From Bacillus luti (lineage in GTDB: Bacteria; Bacillota; Bacilli; Bacillales; Bacillaceae_G): a stretch of DNA of 64,000 nt. A program made the position numbers and the translations under genes. Of the stretch, positions 44,578 through 54,281 are shown in pieces (positions within the stretch are counted from its first letter, which is position 1; each line of letters begins with the position of its first letter). The stretch lies in the NCBI RefSeq assembly GCF_001884105.1, contig NZ_MACI01000089.1, positions 33,696 through 97,695 of the forward strand, given 5' to 3'. The notes under the pieces are model-generated. The model was not told the origin of the DNA, searched no databases, and saw only the letters and a program-made list of their open reading frames with translations.

Positions 44578-44961
44578 ATGATTGTTTTCTATGATAGTTG
44601 GTGTCCGATGTGTACGGCGGTTGCAGAACGTACGAAAAAATTAGATAAAAAGGGTAAGATGAAATTTGTTTCATTTCGAGATGAAGATGTAGTTGAGAAG
44701 TATGAGCTTTCTCAAGAACTACAAAGTAAGATGGAACAAAGATTGTATATTTTAAAAAATAATAAGTGGTATGACGGCATTCATAGCATATATGTATTAG
44801 CAAAGGCCGTTCCATCTTATTGGTTTGCCGTGCCTTTTATAAAGCTATCTATCGTACTTGGATTTGGAAGTAAAGTATACGATTATATCGCTAACAATAG
44901 AAAACTTGTTCCAGTGGGACATTGCCGCGGTGGGGTTTGTGAAATCCCTACAAAAAAATGA
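44578..44961 (+). CDS. DUF393 (DCC-family) thiol oxidoreductase-like protein
   Basis: 127 residues. The N-terminal FYDSWCPMC (Cys9, Cys12) is a CxxC thioredoxin-like motif at the position of the DxxC of DCC proteins. The C-terminal CRGGVC pair may bind metal or form a disulfide. The function is unknown. Second gene after ypgR, 83 bases before brxA. Confidence 0.85.
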   Translation: MIVFYDSWCPMCTAVAERTKKLDKKGKMKFVSFRDEDVVEKYELSQELQSKMEQRLYILKNNKWYDGIHSIYVLAKAVPSYWFAVPFIKLSIVLGFGSKVYDYIANNRKLVPVGHCRGGVCEIPTKK

Positions 44962-45044
44962 AATCATCGTTATCTTTCTTTTGCACCTAATAATAGAGCG
45001 TGATATGATGAATTTGGAATGAAAGTTGAAGGAGAGATTACAAG

Positions 45045-45479
45045 ATGTCAAATGCTTATGAAGAATACATGCGCCAAATGGTAATCCCAATGCGCCAAGA
45101 GTTAGTGCGTTCTGGGTTTGAAGAGTTAACTACAGAAGAAGCTGTAACAGAATTTATGGAAAATACATCAGGTACAACTTTAGTAGTTGTAAACTCTGTT
45201 TGTGGTTGTGCAGCTGGTTTAGCACGTCCATCAGCAGGTCAAGCAGTTGTTCGTGCTGAAAAACAACCTGATCATCTTGTAACTGTATTCGCAGGTCAAG
45301 ATAAAGATGCTACTGCAAAAATGCGTGAATACTTCGGAGAAATTCCTCCATCTTCACCATCTATGGCATTATTAAAAGGAAAAGAAGTTGTTCACTTCAT
45401 TCACCGTCATGAAATTGAAGGTGCAACTATGGACGAAATTATTACGAACTTAGAACAAGCTTTCGAAAAGAATTGCTAA
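45045..45479 (+). CDS. brxA: Bacilliredoxin BrxA (YphP)
   Basis: 144 residues. The CGC motif (Cys53-Gly-Cys55) sits in NSVCGCAAGLARP, the bacilliredoxin active site that removes bacillithiol from mixed disulfides on proteins. It is full length and close to B. subtilis YphP. ATG 45045 follows GAAGGAGAG. Confidence 0.95.
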   Translation: MSNAYEEYMRQMVIPMRQELVRSGFEELTTEEAVTEFMENTSGTTLVVVNSVCGCAAGLARPSAGQAVVRAEKQPDHLVTVFAGQDKDATAKMREYFGEIPPSSPSMALLKGKEVVHFIHRHEIEGATMDEIITNLEQAFEKNC

Positions 45480-45528
45480 AGAAGGGGGAGAGTAAATCTC
45501 CCTCTTTTCTTTATATAGAGGTGAAAAA

Positions 45529-46305
45529 ATGATCGTAACAACAGCAGGAAGAACGAACAAAGAAATGACAGATTATGCAAACCAGGTTGCAGCCGAATTA
45601 AATAGTGCGTTCGTTAGACGTAATGACATACCGGTACATAAATTGCATGAGCAGTACGAACAAGATGTGCTTGTTGTAGGCAAAAACCGATTAGCTATTT
45701 ATCCGAAAGGAACGGAAGAATCGTTTTTCTTTCATCCGAATTCAGCGATGTTTCGTGTGAAAAGATTAATGCGCGGAGAGCACGATCCGTTCGTACAAGC
45801 TGCTAAATTAGAGAGCGGAATGACAGTGTTAGATTGTACGCTCGGTATGGCATCAGATAGTATTGTAGCTAGTTATATTGTTGGTGAAAGCGGAAAAGTA
45901 ACAGGAATTGAAGGCAATGAATATATGGCTTATATTATGGAAAATGGTTTGCAAACATGGTCTTCAGCCATTTCTGAAATTGATGAAGCAATGCAACGAA
46001 TTGATGTAAAGCAAACGGAGCATTTCGCGTTTTTAAAACAATGTGAAGATGATAGTTATGATGTTGTTTACCTTGATCCGATGTTTGAAGAAACTGTCAT
46101 AGAATCTGACGGAATTAAAGGATTAAAACACTTCGCTTTGTATCATGATATTACTGATGAAACAATTGCGGAGGCGAAGCGAGTGGCGAGAAAGCGTGTC
46201 GTATTAAAAGATCATTTCCGTAGTTCTAGATTTGAAAAACACAATTTTCACGTATATAAAAGAAAAAGTGCGAAGTTTCACTTTGGTGTAATTGACCCTT
46301 GCTAA
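45529..46305 (+). CDS. ypiP: Class I SAM-dependent methyltransferase-like protein (YpiP type)
   Basis: 258 residues. The motif-I region is TVLDCTLGMASDSIVASYIVG near residues 103-123, followed by an acidic GIEGNEYMA and DVVYLDPMFEE (motif IV-like, DPxF). The gene pair brxA-ypiP matches Bacillus gene order. The substrate is unknown. The DPMF motif hints at an amino-group methyltransferase, but that is inference. Confidence 0.82.
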   Translation: MIVTTAGRTNKEMTDYANQVAAELNSAFVRRNDIPVHKLHEQYEQDVLVVGKNRLAIYPKGTEESFFFHPNSAMFRVKRLMRGEHDPFVQAAKLESGMTVLDCTLGMASDSIVASYIVGESGKVTGIEGNEYMAYIMENGLQTWSSAISEIDEAMQRIDVKQTEHFAFLKQCEDDSYDVVYLDPMFEETVIESDGIKGLKHFALYHDITDETIAEAKRVARKRVVLKDHFRSSRFEKHNFHVYKRKSAKFHFGVIDPC

Positions 46306-46337
46306 TTGTTTGAAAAGATGTATAATAAGCAATAATT

Positions 46338-46577
46338 AATTAAATATACTGTCTGTGATGAAGAGAGTAGTCTTTTTTAGAAGGAAAGCGAGCTAGGGAT
46401 GGTGTGAGCCTAGTGCGGAAGAAAAAGATGAAGCGCACTTCGGAGACGCTTCTTGAACGAATAGTAGAGTAAGCCGAGGCCCCCTGTCCTCGTTATAAAC
46501 GGGAAAGTGGTTCTTAACGAACAACAAGGGTGGTACCACGGGTTAAAACTCGTCTCTTTTTTAGAGACGAGTTTTTT
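46338..46577 (+). promoter_or_regulatory. T-box leader of argS, Arg (CGC) specifier
   Basis: Stem I features run from GATGAAGAGAGTAG. The specifier is read as CGC at 46434-46436 in GAAG-CGC-A. The T-box proper AAGGGTGGTACCACGG is at 46526-46541. Terminator AAACTCGTCTCT / AGAGACGAGTTTTTT is at 46547-46577. Uncharged Arg-tRNA should favour read-through into argS. Confidence 0.93.
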
Positions 46578-46605
46578 GTGTTTTAAAAAATAAGGAGGTT
46601 AAATC

Positions 46606-48294
46606 ATGGATTATAAAATGCAGTTTGCGGAAAGTTTATCTAATATTTTCACGAATGAATTAACGCAAAAACAAATTTTAGATTTAATTGAAACACCGAA
46701 ACAAGATGAATTTGGAGATGCAGCGTTCCCATGCTTTTCATTAGCGAAGCAATATAAAAAAGCACCGGCTATTATTGCAAAGGAAGTTGCAGAGAAATTA
46801 AATAATCTGTTCTTTACGAAAGTAGAAGCCGTTGGCCCTTATGTAAATGTATTTTTTAATCGTGAAACTGTAAGTGATGCAGTATTAAAAACGGTTTTAG
46901 CGGAGAAAGAAGAGTTCGGTCAAAACCACTTTGGCTGTGAAAAAACAGTAGTAATTGATTATTCCTCTCCTAATATCGCGAAGCCTTTTTCGATGGGGCA
47001 TTTACGTTCTACAATGATAGGAAATTCATTGAAACATATTGCTGAAAAATGTGGGTATGAAGTTGTAGGAATTAATTATATTGGGGACTGGGGAACACAG
47101 TTTGGAAAGTTAATTACTGCTTATAAAAAATGGGGAAATGAAGCAGTAGTTAAAGAGGATCCAATACGTGAACTATTTAAGTTATATGTTCAATTCCATG
47201 AAGAGGTAAAAGACGACGAAGAACTAGAAGAAGATGGACGCGCTTGGTTTAAGAAATTAGAAGAAGGTGATGAGGAAGCAGTCGAGCTTTGGAATTGGTT
47301 CCGTCACGAATCCTTAAAAGAATTTTCTCGTATTTATGAACTTCTCGGTGTTGAATTTACTAATTTTCAAGGAGAAGCTTTTTATAATAATTTAATGGAA
47401 GATTTTATTGGGATTTTAGAGGAACATGATTTGCTTGAAGAGTCAGAAGGCGCATTAGTCGTTAATTTAGAAGAAGAAGGAATGCCGCCTTGCTTAATTA
47501 GAAAATCAGATGGTGCGACGATTTACGCAACACGTGACTTAACGGCAGCGTTATATCGTCAAAACACATATGCATTTGATAAAGCGTTATATGTAGTTGG
47601 CCCGGAACAAAGTTTACACTTCAATCAATTTTTCACCGTATTAAAAAAGCTTGGCTACACTTGGGTTGACGGCATGGAACATGTACCGTTTGGGTTCATT
47701 TTAAAAGACGGTAAGAAAATGTCGACACGTAAAGGAAGAGTTATTTTACTTGAAGAAGTACTTGGAGAAGCAATCGAACTTGCAAAACAAAATATTGAAG
47801 AGAAAAATCCAAACTTAAAACAAAAAGAAGAAGTAGCAAAGCAAGTCGGTGTAGGGGCAGTTATTTTCCACGATTTAAAAAATGAGCGTATGCATAATAT
47901 CGAATTTTCTTTAGAAAACATGCTGAAATTTGAAGGGGAAACAGGACCGTACGTACAGTACACACATGCACGTGCTTGCTCTATTTTAAGAAAAGAAAGT
48001 GTAGAATTTGAAACGTGTACGTTTGCATTAAAAGATGATTATAGTTGGAGCGTCGTAAAATTACTAAACAAATTCCCGCAAGTAATTGAAGCAGCATGTA
48101 ACAAAAATGAGCCATCAATCATTTCGAAATATGTATTAGATGTGGCACAATCATTCAATAAATATTATGGAAATGTGCGTATATTGGAAGAGAGTGAAGA
48201 AAAAGATAGCAGACTTGCATTAGTGTATGCTGTGACGGTGGTATTAAAAGAGGGGTTACATTTACTTGGGGTGGAAGCACCTGAGGAGATGTAA
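46606..48294 (+). CDS. argS: Arginyl-tRNA synthetase
   Basis: 562 residues, class Ia. The HIGH-like signature is FSMGHLRST near residue 127, the KMSKS-like is KMSTRKG near 368, and the C-terminal DALR anticodon domain ends LGVEAPEEM. It charges tRNA-Arg. Control by its own T-box and the cluster of T-box synthetases here suggest this may be the inducible or second copy known from B. cereus-group genomes, but the window cannot show whether another argS exists. Confidence 0.95.
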   Translation: MDYKMQFAESLSNIFTNELTQKQILDLIETPKQDEFGDAAFPCFSLAKQYKKAPAIIAKEVAEKLNNLFFTKVEAVGPYVNVFFNRETVSDAVLKTVLAEKEEFGQNHFGCEKTVVIDYSSPNIAKPFSMGHLRSTMIGNSLKHIAEKCGYEVVGINYIGDWGTQFGKLITAYKKWGNEAVVKEDPIRELFKLYVQFHEEVKDDEELEEDGRAWFKKLEEGDEEAVELWNWFRHESLKEFSRIYELLGVEFTNFQGEAFYNNLMEDFIGILEEHDLLEESEGALVVNLEEEGMPPCLIRKSDGATIYATRDLTAALYRQNTYAFDKALYVVGPEQSLHFNQFFTVLKKLGYTWVDGMEHVPFGFILKDGKKMSTRKGRVILLEEVLGEAIELAKQNIEEKNPNLKQKEEVAKQVGVGAVIFHDLKNERMHNIEFSLENMLKFEGETGPYVQYTHARACSILRKESVEFETCTFALKDDYSWSVVKLLNKFPQVIEAACNKNEPSIISKYVLDVAQSFNKYYGNVRILEESEEKDSRLALVYAVTVVLKEGLHLLGVEAPEEM

Positions 48295-48469
48295 AATAAA
48301 TAGGTATACGTATCATATTAGATATGTATGCCTATTTATTTTTATAGAAAATATGTAAGTAGCAGTTATGTTTTATTAAATCTAAATTTTTTTGGAAGTG
48401 TTTCAGTTGTAGGAATGTCTTTATTAAATGGAGAATTGTAATGTCATATATAAAAAGGGGGCATTACAA

Positions 48470-49348
48470 TTGGCAACATACGATTGGAACAGTAAACTAA
48501 CATATTTAAAAAACACGAGAGATTTATATTATAATGACGATTATGTAAGCTTTTTAGTAAATACAGTTTGGAAGATTACTAAGCCAGTACATATCGTTGA
48601 TTACGGTTGTGGATATGGTTATTTAGGCTTAATATTAATGCCTTTATTTCCAGAAGGGTCAAAGTATACAGGCATTGATAGTGGAGAAACATTACTAACT
48701 GAAGCGAGAGAGTTGTTTCGTTTACTTCCGTATGATTCAGAATTTCTTGAAGGAGATGCTACTGAAATTAAATTGAACGATAAATATGATATAGCAATCT
48801 GTCATGCCTTCTTGTTACATATGAGTTCACCAAAAACGATGCTAGAAAAAATGATACAGTCAATTAAGGATGGTGGTAAAATAATCTGTTTCGAACCACA
48901 TTGGATTTCAAATATGTCTTCATACGTGTTAGGTGGGGAGGAGCAATCGAAAATTATTCAGCTAGGTATTTTACAAAAATTATTTGAAAGTGATACGAAG
49001 AGAAACGGTAAAGATGGCAATATCGGCATGAAAATACCGATGTATTTAAGTGAATTAGGTGTGAAAAATATTGAGTGTCGAGTGAGCGATAAAGTGAATT
49101 TTTTAGACTCTAATATACATCACAAAGATAAAAATGATTTGTATCATTCATTAAAAGAGGAGGGAATAGCGGGCAATCCAGGAGATAAACAGCAATTTAT
49201 AGAACGTTTAATGGCCAGAGAATTAACATATGATGATGCGCTAGCTCAATATGAAGCGGAACTACAATTTTTTAAAGCATTTCATCTACATTCTTCTTTA
49301 GTATATGCTCCGAATATGAAAATTACATATGGTGAAATAGTATGTTAA
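48470..49348 (+). CDS. Class I SAM-dependent methyltransferase
   Basis: 292 residues from TTG 48470, eight bases after AAGGGGG. An in-frame ATG 48428 has no site. SAM-binding motif I is HIVDYGCGYGYLGLIL near residues 40-55, followed by acidic GIDSGE, then DIAICHAFLLHM (motif post-II/IV). The substrate is unknown. Small-molecule methylation is typical. It lies alone downstream of argS. Confidence 0.85.
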   Translation: MATYDWNSKLTYLKNTRDLYYNDDYVSFLVNTVWKITKPVHIVDYGCGYGYLGLILMPLFPEGSKYTGIDSGETLLTEARELFRLLPYDSEFLEGDATEIKLNDKYDIAICHAFLLHMSSPKTMLEKMIQSIKDGGKIICFEPHWISNMSSYVLGGEEQSKIIQLGILQKLFESDTKRNGKDGNIGMKIPMYLSELGVKNIECRVSDKVNFLDSNIHHKDKNDLYHSLKEEGIAGNPGDKQQFIERLMARELTYDDALAQYEAELQFFKAFHLHSSLVYAPNMKITYGEIVC

Positions 49349-49685
49349 AAGGTGGCGCCTTATTTAGGATTGCTACCTTTAATATATGGGACCATGAGAG
49401 TCTTTGGTTTGAGAGATTAGAAGTTATTTATGAGGGGATTTTGAAAATCGCCGATATAATTTTATATACAGAGTTCACCTTTTGAAAGATAGGAACCTCA
49501 TGTTACGTTATTTCATAAAATCAAACAAAATACAGAGAAAAACAAACATTTTTACTATATTCTGTTATGAATTAGAATAATATTAAATAATACCATTCAT
49601 TATAAGAGATTATAGTTGAATACCGACAATATGATGTGTAAAATCTAAGCAAGTAGCAGTATAAATATAAATTCGAGGTGAATGC
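49349..49685. other. Gap before the giant TPR gene
   Basis: A hairpin AAAGGTGGC / GCTACCTTT (49348-49380), with weak T-run, probably ends the methyltransferase transcript. No other gene or clear promoter is visible. Confidence 0.5.
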
Positions 49686-52600
49686 ATGCTAGATTTTAAG
49701 CAGTTAGAAACTTGTTTAAAAGACAAGAGATTTGTAGATGGATTACAGGAAATAAATAAAGAAATTTCATATATAAAAGAAACGAATACTTTATCTTATG
49801 TGAAAAAATGGCTTGCTAATATTTCTTCACATGAGGAGTTTGATATATTAATTCGCCTTACTGATGAAGGGCTTATGCACCAATACAGTTCATTCCTCAT
49901 TCGCTACGCTTATAAAAAATTCCCAAATATGAGAACGCTCTCTTTATATTGTGATGAGTTAATTGATGAGCGGAAAATTCTTGAAGCAGAACAGTTGTTA
50001 AAAGACTCTTTAGAAGAGAGTAATAAAGAAGAAATAGATGCCGATTTTTTAGCGAAAACATATTTTACTTTAGTAAGATGTCTTTTAGAAATGAAACGAA
50101 ATGAAGAAGCGCTAATCTATATGCAAAAAGCAGAGGAGTACAGTACACGTGCTGTATTTGATAAATGGGGCTACGTCTATATGCATACAGGTGAATGGGA
50201 GAAAGCGGAAGAACAATTTATAGCCGGCATGCAGCATAAAGATTGTGAAGAACTATCCACATATTTATTATCACAGTTATATGCGAATAAAGGGGAACAA
50301 AAACGTGCATTACAGCTAATTGATGATGCAATTGTAAAGTTTCCACAAGTACCATATTTTCATTTTGAAAAGGTAAAGTATTTATTAGATGTTGGAAAAT
50401 ATGAAGAGATGTTAGCGGTAATAGATAATATTAATCATCAGCTTCCTTATCATGCTTATGAAGCTTACTTTATACATTTACGTGCAGAAGCGCTGTACAA
50501 AATGAATAAACTTGTAAACTTACAACAGTTATTAAAAGAAGAAAAAAGTTTAAAAGGCTCTTTATATCATAATTTAGAAAAAAATCCAGATGGAAAAAAG
50601 GTTCACCTGTCTATAGTACCTATTGTACAAAAGGATAATTATTGTGTACCGACAAGTTTAGAAATGATGTTGCAAATTTGGGGAGAAAAACGTACACAAG
50701 ACGAAATTGCAGAGTTTATTTTTGATATGACAGGTTCGAAGTTTTCGGATACTGTTTCGTATATAGAAGGATTAGGTTATGAATATCGTTATTTTAAAGG
50801 GAATGAGGAAAATTATAAGAGATTACTTGACCGAGGAATTCCCGTTTTATTAAGTATAGATATTGAGCATGCTTCGCATGTGCAAGTACTATCTGGATAT
50901 GATGATACGTTACAAGCTTTTTATGTTCAAGATCCAAACTTTATAGAACCAGTTCTTGTGGAATATAGTAAATTGCAAGAGAAATATCGCTATACAGGTT
51001 GTTTGGCAATCACGTTTGTTCCGAAAAAAAAGAAGGAACAATTGGTGTTTTTAAGTGAAGAAGAAAATCAGTATTTTAAATCCATTTTTTCTCTTACGGA
51101 TCATTTAGATGAACACGATAAAGAGGGAATTAGTCATTTAGTACAGTTTTTGAAAGAGACGAGTGATAATCCGAATACGTGGTTATATACGATTAAACAC
51201 TTAGATGTGGAAATAGATAAAGAATTTATTCTTAATTGTATAGAAAAGTTAACGGAAAAGTTTCCAGATTCGGATTTTGTTAAATTACATGGTGCACAGT
51301 GCTTTATTCGTCTTCAAGAAATGGAGAAAGCTGGGCAAATGTTGACAAGTGTTGAGAGGAAAAATAATCGTGCTTTATATCATTTGATAAATGGAAGGTA
51401 TGCATTTGAACAGGAAAATTATATAGAAGCGATTTCAAGTTTTCGTTCATCATTGCAGTTGGATGCAGATCAGCCGATTGCATGGAGTTTTCTTGCTTTA
51501 TCTTATATGTATATCGATCAATGTGAAAATGCGTTGCAGTTTTCTCAAGTTGCTTTAGAGCGTAGTCCTGAAAGATTCACGTTAACGAATCACGGTTTAA
51601 TATTAATCGATTTAGAAAGATATGAAGAAGCGTATGAAATCTTTAATGATTTGTTAAAAGAGTATAAAAATGAGGCGCATGTATGGTATGAGCGAGCGAG
51701 ATGTGCGCATCAATTAGGAAAATTACATTTAGCAATAAAAGGGCTTAAAGTAGCGATTCATTTGGATAGTAATGCACCTTACATTTATACGAAACTTTCG
51801 GAAATATACGAATCAGATTTGAAGGATGAAGAAAGTACGAAAGAAATATTATTAGAAGGCATTGAGAATTGTGATGATAAAGCACCTCTTTACGTAAGGT
51901 TAGGTGACTATCACTTTCAGAATGATAGTTTGGAAGAAGCAGAAGTATTGTATAAGCGTGCTTTAGAAGAAAATGATGAAGATGTTTATTCTCATTTCGG
52001 GCTTACTCAAGTGTATATGGCAAAAGAGCAATATAAAGAAGCGAAACAATATATTCTCGGTATCGAAAAACAGATTGAAAAGAGTCAAGATTTCCTTATG
52101 AATGCTGGGATGGTTTTATGGGATGCGGAGATTGAACTGGGCGGGAATGAGGAAGAACTAAAATTAGCATTGGCTAAATTAGAGAGTGGTATAAAGCAGG
52201 GAGATTATAGTGTAGCAAGTGCATTAGATGAATATGTAAATCGAATTAAAGGAACTGTGTTTGTACAACGAGGTATAGCGTTTTTAAGAACGTTACAAAA
52301 AGAGAGAAATGAAGTAAGTGAATACGGTTGTTATATAGGTATTTTATATGAATCTATTGGGCAGTACGGCCAAGCAATGAAAAGATATAATAAGGCGATA
52401 GAGCAAAAGAAAACGGCATTACCTTATTATCGAATTGGCGAAACACTTATGGCATTAGGGCAATTGGCAGAAGCAAAACAAGCGTATGAAACATGTTTAG
52501 AACTTGATGGGAATTTCGTAGGTGTACATTTGCAACTTGCAGAGATATATGAAAAAGAAGAAAACCATCCAAAGGAACAAAGTCATATGGTTCAGGCGAT

Positions 52601-53888
52601 GAAAGAGGAACCATTGCATATAAATATGGAATACTTGGCACAGCTTTCAGTAAAAGTAGAATTACAGGAAGAGTTGTTAGCGGAATTAGAACGGTTAGCT
52701 GGAGAAGTACCTGAAATATGGCGATTAGATGCGATTGCATTTGTGTATGGAGCAATGAATGAAATCGATAAAGAAAAAGAACAAATTGAGCAAGCGATAC
52801 AATTAGATGGCGAACATACGGAAGTTCTATATCATTATGCGAATGTATTGGTGAAAAAAAGAGATGTAAAAGCAATGGAAGTTGCGATGAAAGTCATGCA
52901 ACAAGATATAGGTAATGAACGTATTTTTGATGTTTATGTAAGAGCAGTAGAACAACAGAAGAAATTGTCTAACATACGTGATTTCTTGCATATATTGAAA
53001 GTGAAAAAAGCAGAAAAAAGTACAGCATTTATGTATGCAGCAGCTGCGGTTACTGAAATGTGGATTGAACGCCAGCAAAATGAACAACCGAAAAAGTCTA
53101 TATTTACGAGAGCGTTTTATCGTATGAAAAATCGTGCGAAAGAAATTTCGATGATAACGACAATCATTGATTTATATGAAATTTCGTTAAAGTTAAATCC
53201 GAAAAATAGTATGGCAGCGCAGCGATTTGCACAATTTTACGAGAATGCAGCGATGAATAAAGAAGCGATAGAAGTTTTGGAAACTTCGTTAGAAAATAAA
53301 TGGGATTATGATGTAGCGAAGCAACTAGTAAATCTTTTCATCGAGTGTGAGGAACAAGATAGATTACAAGATGCTTTAGAACTAACGAAGCAAATGGTTC
53401 GAGAGTTACCAGATGACTATGATACTCTTTTTTTACAAGCACAAGTTTTCTTTAAAGCCGGAGAAGAAAGAAAAGCAGAAAAGCTTTACTTACAATTAAC
53501 GGAGAAAACACCGTTTGTAAATAGAGGATTCCTGGCTTTAGGAGAAATGTACGAAAGTCAAGAGAGATTTGAAGAGGCAATTCACCTACTAGAAGGCGCT
53601 TCTATACATCATCCAAATGATACCGCAATTCTTCTTTCATTAGCATCTTCATATCATGAGGATGGACAAACGATAAAGGCAGAAAAAATAACGAGCGAAG
53701 TATTATCAATAGATGCAAGTGATTTATTAGCAAGATATGATCACGCTTGTTACTTAGCGCTTTTAAACAGAAATGATGAGGCTAAAAAAGAACTCGAAAT
53801 TGTACTTCGTGAAGATGACTCGGGATTCTTTGCTGAGCTTATAGAGGAAGATGAAGATTTAGCGGGAATACGAGAATTTGAGAAGTAA
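49686..53888 (+). CDS. Giant TPR protein with embedded C39-like peptidase domain
   Basis: 1400 residues, no signal peptide or membrane segment. Residues 1-300 and about 460-1390 are tetratricopeptide repeats (units such as EEALIYMQKAEEYSTRAVFDKWGYVYMHTGEWEKAEEQF). Between them, about 303-450, lies a C39-like papain fold: Cys320 in DNYCVPTSLEMML, His398 in EHASHVQVLSGYDD and VQDPN with the likely Asp. C39 domains cleave double-glycine leader peptides in exporters or act as inactive binding domains. Here there is no transporter. AGGTGAATGC precedes ATG 49686. Partners and substrate are unknown. Confidence 0.85.
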   Translation: MLDFKQLETCLKDKRFVDGLQEINKEISYIKETNTLSYVKKWLANISSHEEFDILIRLTDEGLMHQYSSFLIRYAYKKFPNMRTLSLYCDELIDERKILEAEQLLKDSLEESNKEEIDADFLAKTYFTLVRCLLEMKRNEEALIYMQKAEEYSTRAVFDKWGYVYMHTGEWEKAEEQFIAGMQHKDCEELSTYLLSQLYANKGEQKRALQLIDDAIVKFPQVPYFHFEKVKYLLDVGKYEEMLAVIDNINHQLPYHAYEAYFIHLRAEALYKMNKLVNLQQLLKEEKSLKGSLYHNLEKNPDGKKVHLSIVPIVQKDNYCVPTSLEMMLQIWGEKRTQDEIAEFIFDMTGSKFSDTVSYIEGLGYEYRYFKGNEENYKRLLDRGIPVLLSIDIEHASHVQVLSGYDDTLQAFYVQDPNFIEPVLVEYSKLQEKYRYTGCLAITFVPKKKKEQLVFLSEEENQYFKSIFSLTDHLDEHDKEGISHLVQFLKETSDNPNTWLYTIKHLDVEIDKEFILNCIEKLTEKFPDSDFVKLHGAQCFIRLQEMEKAGQMLTSVERKNNRALYHLINGRYAFEQENYIEAISSFRSSLQLDADQPIAWSFLALSYMYIDQCENALQFSQVALERSPERFTLTNHGLILIDLERYEEAYEIFNDLLKEYKNEAHVWYERARCAHQLGKLHLAIKGLKVAIHLDSNAPYIYTKLSEIYESDLKDEESTKEILLEGIENCDDKAPLYVRLGDYHFQNDSLEEAEVLYKRALEENDEDVYSHFGLTQVYMAKEQYKEAKQYILGIEKQIEKSQDFLMNAGMVLWDAEIELGGNEEELKLALAKLESGIKQGDYSVASALDEYVNRIKGTVFVQRGIAFLRTLQKERNEVSEYGCYIGILYESIGQYGQAMKRYNKAIEQKKTALPYYRIGETLMALGQLAEAKQAYETCLELDGNFVGVHLQLAEIYEKEENHPKEQSHMVQAMKEEPLHINMEYLAQLSVKVELQEELLAELERLAGEVPEIWRLDAIAFVYGAMNEIDKEKEQIEQAIQLDGEHTEVLYHYANVLVKKRDVKAMEVAMKVMQQDIGNERIFDVYVRAVEQQKKLSNIRDFLHILKVKKAEKSTAFMYAAAAVTEMWIERQQNEQPKKSIFTRAFYRMKNRAKEISMITTIIDLYEISLKLNPKNSMAAQRFAQFYENAAMNKEAIEVLETSLENKWDYDVAKQLVNLFIECEEQDRLQDALELTKQMVRELPDDYDTLFLQAQVFFKAGEERKAEKLYLQLTEKTPFVNRGFLALGEMYESQERFEEAIHLLEGASIHHPNDTAILLSLASSYHEDGQTIKAEKITSEVLSIDASDLLARYDHACYLALLNRNDEAKKELEIVLREDDSGFFAELIEEDEDLAGIREFEK

Positions 53889-53940
53889 CTGTATAGGAAT
53901 AGTGAAAAAAGGGTATAATTAAATATATATTTCGAATTAG

Positions 53941-54245
53941 TTGACAATTAGTTGCCCGATGGCATAGAATAGCTTTTAACAAAGTATACAAATCTGAAGA
54001 CGAGAACGAGTAAAATAATGAACTGTTCCCCAGAGAACCGGTGTATAGCTGAAAGCCGGTGTTCAGACGTTATTTGAAAATCATCTCCGAGGAGCCGAGG
54101 CTGAACATAAGTAAGCTCGGACGGATGTCTACCGTTACAAAGAACACGTATGATAGTACGTTGCTAAGTGCTATTAGTGAATAGCTAATAGAATTAGGGT
54201 GGTATCGCGGGTAAACCCGTCCCTACTTTATAGGGACGGGTTTTT
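53941..54245 (+). promoter_or_regulatory. Promoter and T-box leader of ileS2, Ile (AUC) specifier
   Basis: Promoter TTGACA (53941) -18- TAGAAT (53965). The specifier is read as ATC at 54080-54082 in GAAA-ATC-A. T-box AGGGTGGTATCGCGG is at 54196-54210. Terminator CCCGTCCCTA / TAGGGACGGG plus TTTTTT is at 54216-54246. Confidence 0.93.
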
Positions 54246-54281
54246 TGTGTGCTTTAAAACATTCAAAAGGAGTGATTGTAG

